A stretch of DNA of 64,000 nucleotides from Acephala macrosclerotiorum (taxonomy: Eukaryota; Ascomycota; Leotiomycetes; Helotiales; Mollisiaceae), in contig MU119218.1 in assembly GCA_014904845.1 (NCBI GenBank), forward strand, positions 244,774 to 308,773, read 5' to 3'. A model generated the notes under the pieces. It worked only from the letters and a program-made list of their open reading frames with translations, was not told the origin of the DNA and did no database searches. The number at the start of each line of letters is the position of its first letter. Within the stretch, counting starts at the first letter, position 1. This document shows, piece after piece, positions 23,974 through 37,252 of the stretch. A program made the position numbers and the translations under genes.

Positions 23974-24371
23974 AATCCTTGCCAGGCGTGGGATGGATGA
24001 CAATGGAGAGTGAAAATCGAGTCGAACATGAGGTTCGCAACTTCATTTATGTAAACGAGTGAAAATGGCTCTGGCTGCGGAGGAGAAGAAGTCGAGAGGA
24101 TATTGAAAGATGGGAACGAAGTGAATGGGAATGAGAGAATGTAGTTGGAAGGGCTGACAGAGATCTAGACTAGTCCATATCGAGGAATGCTAGTCCTCGT
24201 CACCCTTCTGAACGCTCACTTCACCCTACTTCTTCAATCACTGTGGCACTTTGCAACGTTGGTATGATCACAGATTCTAGTCTCGTTCTGCATATTTTAG
24301 AGCTTAAAGCCATATCTTTTACCAAAGGTTATCAAATGCTTTTTCTATCGATCATCTATCTGGCCCTGCAT
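23974..24371. other. Intergenic
   Basis: About 400 bases between the relic and the 3' end of the alpha-glucosidase gene. Nothing recognised. Confidence 0.5.
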
Positions 24372-27570
<3,199 letters not shown>

Positions 27571-28083
27571 ATGTCACCACTTCGTTACCTAGACGATGAA
27601 AAGTTTCAAGAACTTTCCTCTGATAGAAGAGCTGCCGACGATCAAGCTCGTATTATCTACTTGAGGCTCTTTAATTCGCAAACGGACATGGATAAGCTCA
27701 CAGCAATCGATGCGGCTATGACTTTGCTCTACAACTATAAGCTAGATACTGCACGAGCATTTATCGACTCGATCGTCGGAAATGTTGAATTCCTTCGCGA
27801 AGGTGGAGGTATGCTCTGGTGTCAAGATCACATATGTGCTGGAGTCTTTGGAGGAATCTCGGAAAAAGTAAAATTACCATTAATCCGAGACTAAACATCA
27901 TCAGAAGTACACTTGGACTTCAAAACATTCTTTACAGCTAAGTCTCATCACGATAGTTATTGCTACTCTTCTTTGGAAAGTTGGACTGTACTAGCGGATC
28001 GTTCGGGAAGCCTTACCTGGACATCTTCAGAGGAGCCTCTGCGGATGAGCTCCGTGAGTACAGAGACAGTGCGAAGGGGTTAA
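27571..28083 (+). CDS. Small hypothetical protein
   Basis: I do not recognise it. ATG 27571 begins MSPLRYLDDEKFQELSSDRR. Read without splicing, the frame closes at 27894 (107 aa). A better model removes a GTATGC...CATCAG intron (27809-27904): exon 27571-27808 then joins exon 27905-28083 in one frame, giving 138 aa ending SSVSTETVRRG. The first exon is helix-rich and polar (DKLTAIDAAMTLLYNYKLD, ARAFIDSIVGNVEFLREGG); the second is Ser/Thr-rich. No signal peptide or membrane helix. It is isolated between the alpha-glucosidase and a pseudogene. Confidence 0.45.
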
Positions 28084-28319
28084 CCTGCTGATATAAAGTA
28101 AAATAAAGAGCTTTTTTTATGCCAAGTGATAACTAAACAAGCTTTGTTCTGCACGTCAACGTTTCTCGCACCCCAAAGTGTGGGGTTACACGAAATTGCG
28201 TCCAGAGTTCGAGGGGTTGAGCCGTCCCATTGAGTTTGTGCGCTTAAATTTATTTGAAAGTCAAGTCCTGCTCTAACTAGAATGGGCATTTCGTGTTGCC
28301 AGTGTATGTGTTCCTAAAT

Positions 28320-29293
28320 ATGGCTTCAACACCTCCACCGTTGTTCAGCTCGCTTCCAGCCGGCTTCAGCACCAATGTTTCTGGCTCAAAATGGGGCTGG
28401 TATCATACCAAGAAGCTTGCAGTACTCTCAGGAAACTTTAATCGTACCCGTAAGTCATAATTACTCTTATATTATAGGTAAGCTAATGCGACATAGTGTT
28501 CCAAGCACCACAGTTTACAATAATAGACGACACTTCTCTTGAATCTCTGTGGGTCTAGTTCTTCCCATTAGCCTACTCAAGCACTAACTTGTCAACTGAA
28601 ATGCACATTTCAACACCACCAACTTCGTGGCTTTCGACCATTCTTTATTCGACATCATCGGACTATCTGCAAAAGTGGAACGCATCGTCACCCTTCCACC
28701 TGAGGCAAATCATGAAGCAGCTTACTCTGTTGAATCAACCCAACCAGCTTTTCTTTGCAGCCTGGGGGTTCGATCATGACTAGCAATACATATTCGATGT
28801 AGAAACAAACGAGTCTAAGAACATCACTACAGATCCTCTAACTATGAACGCTCATGGCTGCGTATATTACAACGGCCGGAAACACAAATGACATACTTTT
28901 GCTGAAGACGGAACTCTCTACCTCGACAGTACAGGCATCTCCTCCGGTCGCCCTAACGTCAAGGATCCTTTCAAACCTCGAACACTCCTTACATATGACA
29001 CCCAGGATGGCTAGCCCCTCCTTCGCAACGAGCATCTATTCTCGAACTCTATATCTCACTACTGTGATGGGGTGAGAGTCTCGAGAAATGCCTTGATCTT
29101 CTGTGCTACTGCTGGTGGGTTCGACGTCATTGAGCTAAAAAATGGAGCTACGTTGGGAGGGATTAGGACGGGAAGTGGGAACCCGTATGATGCGACTGTT
29201 AATTTGGCATTTGATAGGCATACGATGTGGATTGTTGGACATAGTAGTGTTTGGAAAGTGAATGAAATTCGGGAGCTGCTGACGAGGAAGTAG
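28320..29293 (+). pseudogene. SMP-30/gluconolactonase-like pseudogene
   Basis: Decayed member of the fungal SMP-30/gluconolactonase-like family (six-bladed propellers that hydrolyse sugar lactones). The recognisable body is 28600-29293: FNTTNFVAFDHSLFDIIG, then after a frame change near 28730 NQLFFAAWGFDHD, YIFDVETNESKNITTDP, AHGCVYYNG, EDGTLYLDSTGISSGRP, and the end NPYDATVNLAFDRHTMWIVG. In that frame there are stops at 28781 (TAG), 28889 (TGA) and 29012 (TAG), with protein-like sequence on both sides of each and the true end at 29291. A possible start at 28320 (MASTPPPLFSSLPAGF) with a GTAAGT intron precedes it. Each stop could come from a single C:G to T:A change. The gene cannot encode a full-length product. 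Confidence 0.78.
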
Positions 29294-29935
29294 TGATTGC
29301 GGCCTAGGGATACTCGTAATATTCAGAAGTCTGTCCGGTGCTTCACTAGTCGCTGGACCATAGTCACAACTTTTGGCAGCGAAAAAGTCCCCAGCTATCT
29401 CTTCTTCCAGCCACGCCGCCTAACCACGCACGCTCACGCGATTCCGAGAAGTCCTTTACTATATGTGAGGGGTTTTCAGGGCTGTCCCTTTAGGGAAGAG
29501 TTGGTTGTTTTGCCTAAGATCTTAGGCACCTGGACAAACTTCTGAAAATGGCGGGTATATTGATTTCCAGGGAATGTCTCGGCTAGGTTTCGCTTAAAAG
29601 GGGGGCGTGAAGTTTGTGTGAAGCAAATGGAACTCCGTGTTCTTTGCATTAACTTTCCAAATATAACAGCCTCAAAAAAGCAGCTGTACATGCAGAACAA
29701 GTTCCAAGTATCCTTCCCAAGAAATCTTTGCCCCCCAGCGTGAAATGCTAAGTGACATAATCACGAAGTCAAATCTCCCGAACGAAAGCTTCAATCATCT
29801 CATCCTTTTCTTCTCACGCAAATAAAATATACTCAACCCAAGATGTGATCTAACAAGAGAGAGGAAGAAAATAAGGCCGCCAAAAAGAAATTCATGGAAC
29901 GTTTCCTCATTATCATAAGAGCGTAGTCGAGTGCG
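29294..29935. other. Intergenic
   Basis: About 640 bases between the pseudogene end and the 3' end of the first C2H2 gene on the other strand. Nothing recognised. Confidence 0.5.
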
Positions 29936-31304
29936 TTACTCACCTACACTCCACGAGCTCTCTGAGCTAAACGTATATTGGCGAAATCCATCTACATCAC
30001 TCGATTTAGGTGAAGACTGAGTTGACTCGGCCTCCAATTTCAATCTTCTTTCTTCGCAATCCTCGCAATTCAGCCAATTTGATGAGATGTGCCTATGCGT
30101 GACTGTCCGGCCAGTCGCCATCTTGGCGGCACTTCTTGCTGCATCGATGTCTCCATGTGGGAGCCCATGATGGAGCTACGAGTCTCGGAGCGTCAGTAAC
30201 TTCAACTACCCGAATTTGATCTCATCTATCATCGACGGATGTCTGAAATAACATTACTCACCTCCAAGTGCTTAAGCAGCTCGAATTCAGCAAATCGAGA
30301 CGGAGCTTGCGAGGCGCAGGAACCGATGGCACACTCAAATTCTTCACAGATTTCAGCACACTATTCGCACTTCACAGAGTCGTGCAATCTTACTGCCATG
30401 ATCACGCCGAATATGTTTCACCACATCATCTTGAGTGAGAAACCCATCTCTCCCCCCAGCCTTGCAGTGATTGAGAGGACAATCAGCTTCCTCATGACAA
30501 GTCCGAATATGATTCAGCCACTTGTCTTTCCTCACAAATATTTTGGGCGCCCGATCACACTTGGGATACGGACAGATGAGACCTTGTGAGCTGTCTTCGC
30601 CCGACTGCACATGCGCATGCGCAGTCAACGTATGCCGTTTGAGGTCGTAATTACTCCTAAATGGCTTTCGGTACGAGCACCCGCTCACCGTGCAGACGAG
30701 TGGGGTAATGTGAACGTTTTCCAAATGGGTTTGAAGGATCCGACGGGATTTGAAGACAGCCTTGGATTTGCAGTTCCCGGACCAAGGACAGCGGCAAGGC
30801 TGGGTCTCTTCCCAGCGTCGCAAGACTTCCGTGGAATGGTCTCTCAGATGGGATTTCAAATCGCACATTGTTTGGAAGGACCGGGAGGTGCAGCCGTGGT
30901 AGGTGCATTGCAGCTTGTGGTCCAGTGGCTGTACTGCGTGATGTGTTGGGCTCGCCCGAGTCTTGAGAGTGAAGATATCGTCTTCAGGCTGCGCCCGACT
31001 TTCTGGTAGGCTCTCAGCTTGGAAATCCAAAAACGAGTGCTTGATCCACGAGTCCTGCTCGGAAATGGAGGAGGGCGAACTGTTGACGAATCAGCATGAG
31101 TCTAGCTCGGCTAATGATCCAACGTGCATAAAGGGCATTTAACTCAGATGTGAAGCCTCTCACTTACCTGACAAAGATCTCAGATTCTAAGGAGAATCGA
31201 AACCATTCATCTGAAAATAGTGGCGGGCAGGTTGGGCTCTGCAGCCCCTCGCGGGCATTTTCGAGCTCGAGGCTGGATGCGTTGGACCAATAGGAACCCG
31301 TCAT
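29936..31304 (-). CDS. C2H2 zinc-finger protein, tandem paralogue A
   Basis: Probable DNA-binding protein with several C2H2 fingers. Exons are 31168-31304, 30394-31079, 30262-30341 and 29936-30175, giving 380 aa. The first ATG in frame is 31304 (MTGSYWSNASSLELEN). Fingers in order: LQCTYHGCTSRSFQTMC plus DLKSHLRDH; a divergent PCRCPWSGNC with RRILQTHLENVH; LVCTVSGCSYRKPFRSNYD plus LKRHTLTAH; LICPYPKCDRAPKIFVRKD plus KWLNHIRTCH; a DCPLNHC type; and, restored by splicing, FECAIGSCASQAPSRFAEFE with LLKHLELHH. The C-terminus (TVTHRHISSNWLNCEDCEE) is polar with one more Cys pair. The last codons GGT GAG TAA overlap a GTGAGT, so a further small exon is possible. It shares finger order with the next gene, suggesting a tandem duplication. 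Targets unknown. Confidence 0.75.
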
Positions 31305-32308
31305 CTCGGTGTGGAATTGTCTTAGCCGAGAGAGGCGAGGGAGACAGCTGAAAAAGGCCTTCGGTGAACGTTTTGGATGGAAATGATTCCAAGGTCGAGT
31401 TGGGGGAGGCAATCCCGCTTATATGTGTTCATTTGATTGAAGTTTACTTGGGTGCCCCATACCAGCCGGGCCATCGCCCCAGGACTTAGGTACAATTCAT
31501 CCTTCTGGTTAGCGGGAAAGCATAGCGTGGTGTCTTGCTTAGGGTGTGACATGAACATCTCGTAATATGGAAAGTAGATGAGGAAGTATATCAATACATT
31601 GGCAGGGAAAATTGCGGCCAGTGAGAAATATATGTCCATAGCAATGTTCCATTTGAAGTCCCAATCGACACGAGAGATAGAAAAACTTCACACGCAGAAA
31701 CTTTCAGCGACATATATACTCCAATGAAACAAAGTAACAACGATCTCATGAATCGCTCTCTTGGTCAATTTCCGGCGAATCAACAAACAACGAGACAAGA
31801 AAGCTACTCTTTCGGCCCCAACTTGATCGATCCGGACGAAAGTGGTGATATCGTCACTCTGAAAAGGTGGAGATAGGAATACAGGTCTCCACCAAGGTGC
31901 GAGTTAGTCCTTGATGGAGCAGAGAAGTGCGGGGCGAACTCAGACCGCCACTCCCCGGCCACTGAAGCTTGGCCCTTCTGTCTTCGCCCAGGTTGGGTAA
32001 TAACGGCAGAAAAATGAATGCTATATAGACCATTGTACCCATCTGATAAAACGCGCGATGCTGTGAGCAATTTCTGCTCATCTGTTTGAATATCAGAGTC
32101 AGCAGAGATCTTGGTTGGTGGGTTAGACAACTGGCTCACCAACTGTTGTTCAGTACAGAACATCAACATGCTCAATTTATTCCCTCCATTCCATATGAAA
32201 TAACAATCAACTACTGCCACAGAAAGTGAAACTTGGTTGAAGCTCTTTTCTCAAAAGACGATCTGGCTGAGCCGTTCATAGGCAACAGCTAGCAAATCCA
32301 GGGCATGC
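31305..32308. promoter_or_regulatory. Intergenic between tandem C2H2 genes
   Basis: About 1 kb; it should hold the promoter of paralogue A. Frames at 31322-31639 and 31804-32220 have no convincing product and no ATG in good context. Confidence 0.45.
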
Positions 32309-33298
32309 TCATCCAATCCATGCATGATCAAGGTTAGTATGCTCGAAAAGCTCCTCTTCATTATCGAAATAGTGAGAGCAAATGTGGCACACGATCTCCA
32401 TGTGATACTTTCTATCATGCTCGAGCAGCTTGTCCTTGCGCTTCCACGACCTCACTCTTGCAGCGCAGCCAGACCTCTCGCATTTGAACGTCTTCTTCGC
32501 ATTTGTGTCGTGTTTAGCGCGATAGTGACGGTCTTCATCGTTCTTGCTGGCGAAGGGCTTCGTGTGGCGACAACCTAGAACTCGACAGGAGATCCCTTTA
32601 CCGTGGACGTTCTTTAGATGAGAGCGATAGCTCTGTAGGGTTTTGAAGATATAGCCCTTTCGACAGCCATCAAGGAGGCACTGTGATGCCCGGAAGTTCG
32701 CTTCCAAGTCCGCTTCGTTCCATCTTGACTGCTTGTCGTGTTTGGCATCACTTTGGCTAACCGGAGACCAAGGCTGATCGTTGACACCAGATTGAGAGCT
32801 CTGGGTAGGAGAATAATGAATTCCGTATGTTGTGAAAACTGTTGAGGAGTAGGTATCCATCCCAAAAGGTGAAGTCTGTGGTGGTCTCTTGAATCTCTGA
32901 TCATGAGGACCCTCAGCAACACCATTCATCTCCTGCTGCTCTCCCGTACCAGCCATAACACGATCTGTTCCTCCCCACAATCCTTGGTACACAGGCGCTG
33001 CACCCCACTCCATACTGTCCTGATCTTGAATGTCTCTATCCCAAGAGTCTCCGACAGCAGCGCCATCGCCGAAGCAGTCGTTGCTGTTCTGGCAACCACA
33101 CGATCTATCGTATCCACCACACCACTTGCAAGCCTCGAAGACTTCGTAGTCGTTTGTCGGGTATTGGAGGTTGTTTTCCGATTCATCTTGAACCATGCTG
33201 GTGGTCTGAGAGTAAGTCGAAGCGGAGATATCGTCATAAGGCGAGTGAAATAAGGACGGAAAGGATGGCGATCTTTCTCTGTTCGAGAGATCCGTCAT
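32309..33298 (-). CDS. C2H2 zinc-finger protein, tandem paralogue B
   Basis: Intronless gene of 329 aa starting at ATG 33298 (MTDLSNRERSPSFPSLFHSP); seven codons upstream in frame begin with GTG and are not used. The N-terminal half is disordered with a Cys cluster (CKWCGGYDRSCGCQNSNDC). The C-terminal half holds fingers: CLLDGCRKGYIFKTLQSYRS plus HLKNVH, ISCRVLGCRHTKPFASKND plus EDRHYRAKH, FKCERSGCAARVRSWKRKD plus KLLEHDRKYH, and VCHICSHYFDNEEELFEH plus TNLDH. The HLxNVH, CxxxGCxxxKPF and RKDKxLxH segments match paralogue A, so the two are tandem relatives that have diverged strongly. It is likely a DNA-binding regulator; the target is unknown. The frame is intact. Confidence 0.8.
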   Translation of the reverse strand: MTDLSNRERSPSFPSLFHSPYDDISASTYSQTTSMVQDESENNLQYPTNDYEVFEACKWCGGYDRSCGCQNSNDCFGDGAAVGDSWDRDIQDQDSMEWGAAPVYQGLWGGTDRVMAGTGEQQEMNGVAEGPHDQRFKRPPQTSPFGMDTYSSTVFTTYGIHYSPTQSSQSGVNDQPWSPVSQSDAKHDKQSRWNEADLEANFRASQCLLDGCRKGYIFKTLQSYRSHLKNVHGKGISCRVLGCRHTKPFASKNDEDRHYRAKHDTNAKKTFKCERSGCAARVRSWKRKDKLLEHDRKYHMEIVCHICSHYFDNEEELFEHTNLDHAWIG

Positions 33299-35879
33299 TT
33301 TGCCAGTGTAAAGGCGCACGAAAGGGAGACTTTGGATGAATTCTCGTCTGAAAAGGTTGAGTTTTGTTGAATCGTCTTCGGCTGTCGATGCTGTGCCAGC
33401 GTTACTGCTACTCCATGCTGGCGCAGTTCGCTAAGTAGATAAACCGCTGCGGCTCTGCTATCCCATATCCAAGAAACTTTTTAGAGGTCAACTCGGACAA
33501 ATGAAGAGGCCAGATAACCTTCCTAATCCGACACCTGTTGGTCGAGAGAATAGATAGTGTTCCTCTTATTGGAAAGTAAGTTCGTGCTCGGATGCGGCTT
33601 TGAATCCGATAGCCTGTGCAACTGCAGCTGTGAGGCCGCCCTTTTTTGCTATTATGCATGACTGGCAACTAAAGGGCAGTTTGAGGTTGGGCAGCAGTGA
33701 TAATATCTTCAGAAAGTGGGGTGACCTGTGTTAGTCTGACTTCTAGACGTTGCTTTATACCCAGACTTAACCACTAGAAATGAATCGGTGAGGGGGTGCT
33801 GCCGAAGACCGGTGGATGGACTCTTGATTCGGCAGGCCCCTTTCTTTCTGCTGCAGGCATACCTGTAGGTTGACTACGAAGTATCCCCTGATAGGTAGTT
33901 AATAGAGTGAGGAGTGTTCCATCTGCACTGATTAGCTTTAAAGAGGGTGACAGTATAAGCGCGATCGGCGGCTGGAATGAAAGGCTTCGGGCTTTATAGG
34001 AGATACCAGGTAGATACCAGGTGCGAATGTATGAAGGATCGAGGATCAAATTGAATTTGATTTATCATACATATAGCTTACGCAACGCGGACCTAGCAGG
34101 GATGGAGCCGGAGTAGGAAATGACTTTTTCGCCAAGCTACAGGTAGTGGAAGGAAACGTTGCCAAGGACCAGAAACAAGCTTCGCACAGTATGGAAGTGT
34201 GAGATGATGCCAGCGACACATCGCCTGCATTCCAGTAGAGCTGACGAATTGACTGGAAGTATGAGAAGGAAAATCAATCGCTGCTCCATGTCCTGATCGA
34301 GTGAGGTCTTGGAAGAGTAACATAATTCCGTGCAGGTTGGGGGAATCGAAGCCGACAACAAGCACTACACCATATTAGCATTCATTGCGTGAAGGAGCGC
34401 TGTGTAGGCTATGCACAGCAGGTACTCACAAACCAAATATCACCTCGGTGCACCTCAGCCATCAACTCACCGAGACCATGATGCTCAGCGTCGGACGCGC
34501 GCGAGAGAGAACTGACGCGTTAGGCAGTCTGGCAGGCTCTGCAGCAGGTACATAGCCATATGAGGCCTAGCTCCTTTGCCTTATGAGCAGGCTGGTTGAT
34601 AGGAGAGTGTCGAAGAAAGCCTATGTGGTAAGTATGTAAGGCAGAAGGGCAGACTCATGTCGCAGGGCAGAGCCTGACACTTAAGAGGGCAGTCAGACAC
34701 TGGGGGGCAGTCGACCGCCCTTCAATGAACGGGCGTTCTTCCCCCCAGAGCCCAACCCAATTGATCAATAGTTGATGAGCTCATGTGGGTGCGAATATTG
34801 GCGGCGTTCGAAAAGTGTCGATTGATTTGTTCGTTTAGGATTTGCGGCTGAAATGGTTGCAGCCACAACATGAACCTGAGGGCTGGTCGGCAAAGCGAGC
34901 TGAGGACGGAAATCGAGCAAGAAGAGGGCGACTTGGTCCGGGGAGAGCTGGTTTTTAATATTTCAAGATGAAAAGATCTCCAGGGCACTCCAGCTCCCTT
35001 CCAGCTCCCCTTGACTAGACAAATTCGAGCCTCGCATCAGGGCGCACGACCGAGTAGGTAGCCAGCCGCCAGCTTCTGTTGTGGAAACACGCAACGAGTT
35101 TACGATCGACCGATGAATATCGCAGTTCTTCCTTCCTCTTGGTCGCCTCAACATTTACAGAATGGAGACGGAAGTCCGGATCAGCTGAAATATAGGGGGC
35201 TTCAACGTGGTCACCGCCAATTCCCTTCTTGTGTCCTGGACGGGACTTTCCTGAACCTATATTGCTTCATCTTGGCTCCTGCAGCCTCAAAACAATGGAC
35301 CTTCGACAATCAAACCTGGCTCTATGTGAAAATCCTGAAGCTTGCAAGTACAACGGTGCGAATCCGCCCCATGAGTGACGTTACTGGCCTCGACTCGCCC
35401 CATATTCTGGCAAAGAGAGGCTTGAATAAAGACTAGATGACAAACAGAGCACCTTGGGAAAACGAAGACCTTCAAACTTGACCCAACCATTCCACCCACA
35501 TTCGTCGAAATTGTACCAAACTCCCAAGCGCCAAATTATCGAGACGAAAAATCGCTATCGGCCAATGCCACTTGGCAAGCTATGTCCCACGAGAAAAGAA
35601 ACATTCCAACAAGGGAAACAAAAACCGGAGATGGCGCAGAATGATCGTATAGGGGTTTCCGGCATTGAAGAGGGTATCCATAATCGACTGAACCAACGGC
35701 ACCCGCTCCCAATGTCCAAGCGTTCGAACAAGATCCAGACATGCTGCCACGAACATACTCGCACACTCTACCAGCCAAGCATAAGGGCATGCCGTCGGTT
35801 ATAGACAAGGTATACAAGGAATAATACAACGCCTCCTCCCATTCTCTCTGGACCCGTGGGACATTGTCCGTACCTATGT
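33299..35879. other. Gene-poor intergenic region
   Basis: About 2.6 kb. It begins with the promoter side of C2H2 paralogue B and ends at the 3' end of cue1. Frames here are short or use non-ATG starts; the ATG frame at 35113-35436 (107 codons) has no recognised family. No RNA gene or clear repeat was seen. Confidence 0.5.
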
Positions 35880-36618
35880 TCATGTGCCCTGGTTCGCAGA
35901 TTCGGCCGCAACCTTTGCCTCCATCTTTCTCCTCGCTGCCAATATCATCTCTTCCCTCCTCTTTTGTAGTAGAGCCTGCCTCTCGCCCTTATTCTGACTC
36001 CAGGCTTGTCCCTGTTTCTGCTTCGCTGTCTCTTCCTCGAGACTCTCTTGCCTACTCGCTTCTTCTGCCAACTTCGCCTTCAGGTTGTATCGCGTTATTA
36101 GATCTGGTTGTGAGGGCTTCGCTTGTGCTGGAGTCGAAGCAGTAGATGCCGAAGAGGATGAAGCCGCAACGGGCAACGGAGGTTGAAAGGATTGCGGAGG
36201 CTGTAAAAGTCTCACGTTAGCTAGTACATCCAAAATAACAAATCCTACGACAACAGTTCAAGTTCAAGTCTTGTAGTTCTCGCCGCAGAATCTTCCCATG
36301 GCGTGAAAATTGGGAAGAAGGAACTCCAGAGGCACGCACCACTTCCAACCCTCTCCCACTCAATATTCTCTCCGTTGTAGCCACCACATTCCCTCCATTC
36401 CGCTGCAGATCCCACATTATATTCCGCCGCGACACCTGCGGAAACATCTGCTGTATTCGTTCTACATCTGCCTCCCTCGCGCGTATGTTGTTTGCTGACG
36501 TAGTGCTTCTGCTTTGCGCCGACGCTGGACTGGATGAGAAGAAGAAATATCGTATCGCTAGTCCGCCTAGTAGGAGTAAGATGAGAAGCTGCGGTAGATT
36601 TATTGTTTGTTCTTCCAT
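35880..36618 (-). CDS. cue1: Cue1-type CUE domain ER membrane protein
   Basis: Coupling of ubiquitin conjugation to ER degradation. In the family Cue1 anchors and activates the E2 enzyme Ubc7 at the ER membrane for ERAD. Exons are 36340-36618 and 35880-36200, 199 aa, close to yeast Cue1 (203 aa). ATG 36618 gives a single N-terminal membrane helix (NLPQLLILLLLGGLAIRYFF). The CUE domain lies at about residues 47-93 (ADVERIQQMFPQVSRRNIMW) with the ubiquitin-binding MFP motif, ending TERILSGRGLEV where the intron (36201-36339) falls. The second exon carries a Ser/Pro/Ala linker and the basic, helical C-terminus (ITRYNLKAKLAEE, QALLQKRREEMILAARRKME) typical of the Ubc7-binding region. The whole architecture is present, so this is a confident orthologue. 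Confidence 0.88.
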
Positions 36619-37252
36619 GGTGCGTTGGGTGCTTCGAAGATCGGATTTAGTTAGAAGTTAGGAGCGTAGAAGTTGAGCTTCTTGCACGAACGTGGTCGTC
36701 CCTGCTTCCTAGGGATAATGACGAGCTCCGAACGATGAAATGGCAGACTCTCTGGTGCAGAGTCTTGTAGGAAATAGTGAAGGATTCGGGGAGGTAGAGA
36801 AGAGTTGGATACCAGCAAAGTCTCCTCCAGTCAGTCAGGTATTAAATTGGGGAAATTGTCACGTGTCAACAACTCCTTATCAGTTCCAGGTTCACTTCAG
36901 TTCACTATGCAAGGAGCAACCGCCTTAGACATTGCAGCAATAGACTGTCAGATTCGATAGCATTCATTCATGATCATTGCGATCTCGATAGAACCTATCT
37001 GCAACTGCAATGCGAACCGACCAGTTGCAGCGATGCTAGCTAAGCAACGAACTCCAGATCAGGCCTTCTGATCCGTGAACGCCATTGCAAATCGAATAAC
37101 GCCAGCCCTTGATTGTATGCAGCGATGTTTTGGCGCCATAATTCCCATTAGCGATCATGAACAAAGACCTGCCACCAGCTTGCCACCGCTATTTTCGCTG
37201 GAGATGAAAACCGAAGTACCGCCACGTATCTGTACCAATCAAGACAACCAGA
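36619..37252. promoter_or_regulatory. Intergenic upstream of cue1
   Basis: About 630 bases between the cue1 start and the 3' end of not2, both minus; it should hold the cue1 promoter. Nothing else recognised. Confidence 0.5.

Noticed and set aside
31804..32220. 138-codon minus frame between the C2H2 genes
   Set aside because: Starts with GTG, no motif, and overlaps other chance frames.
35113..35436. 107-codon ATG frame between paralogue B and cue1
   Set aside because: No recognised domain, no convincing splice neighbours, low-confidence composition.
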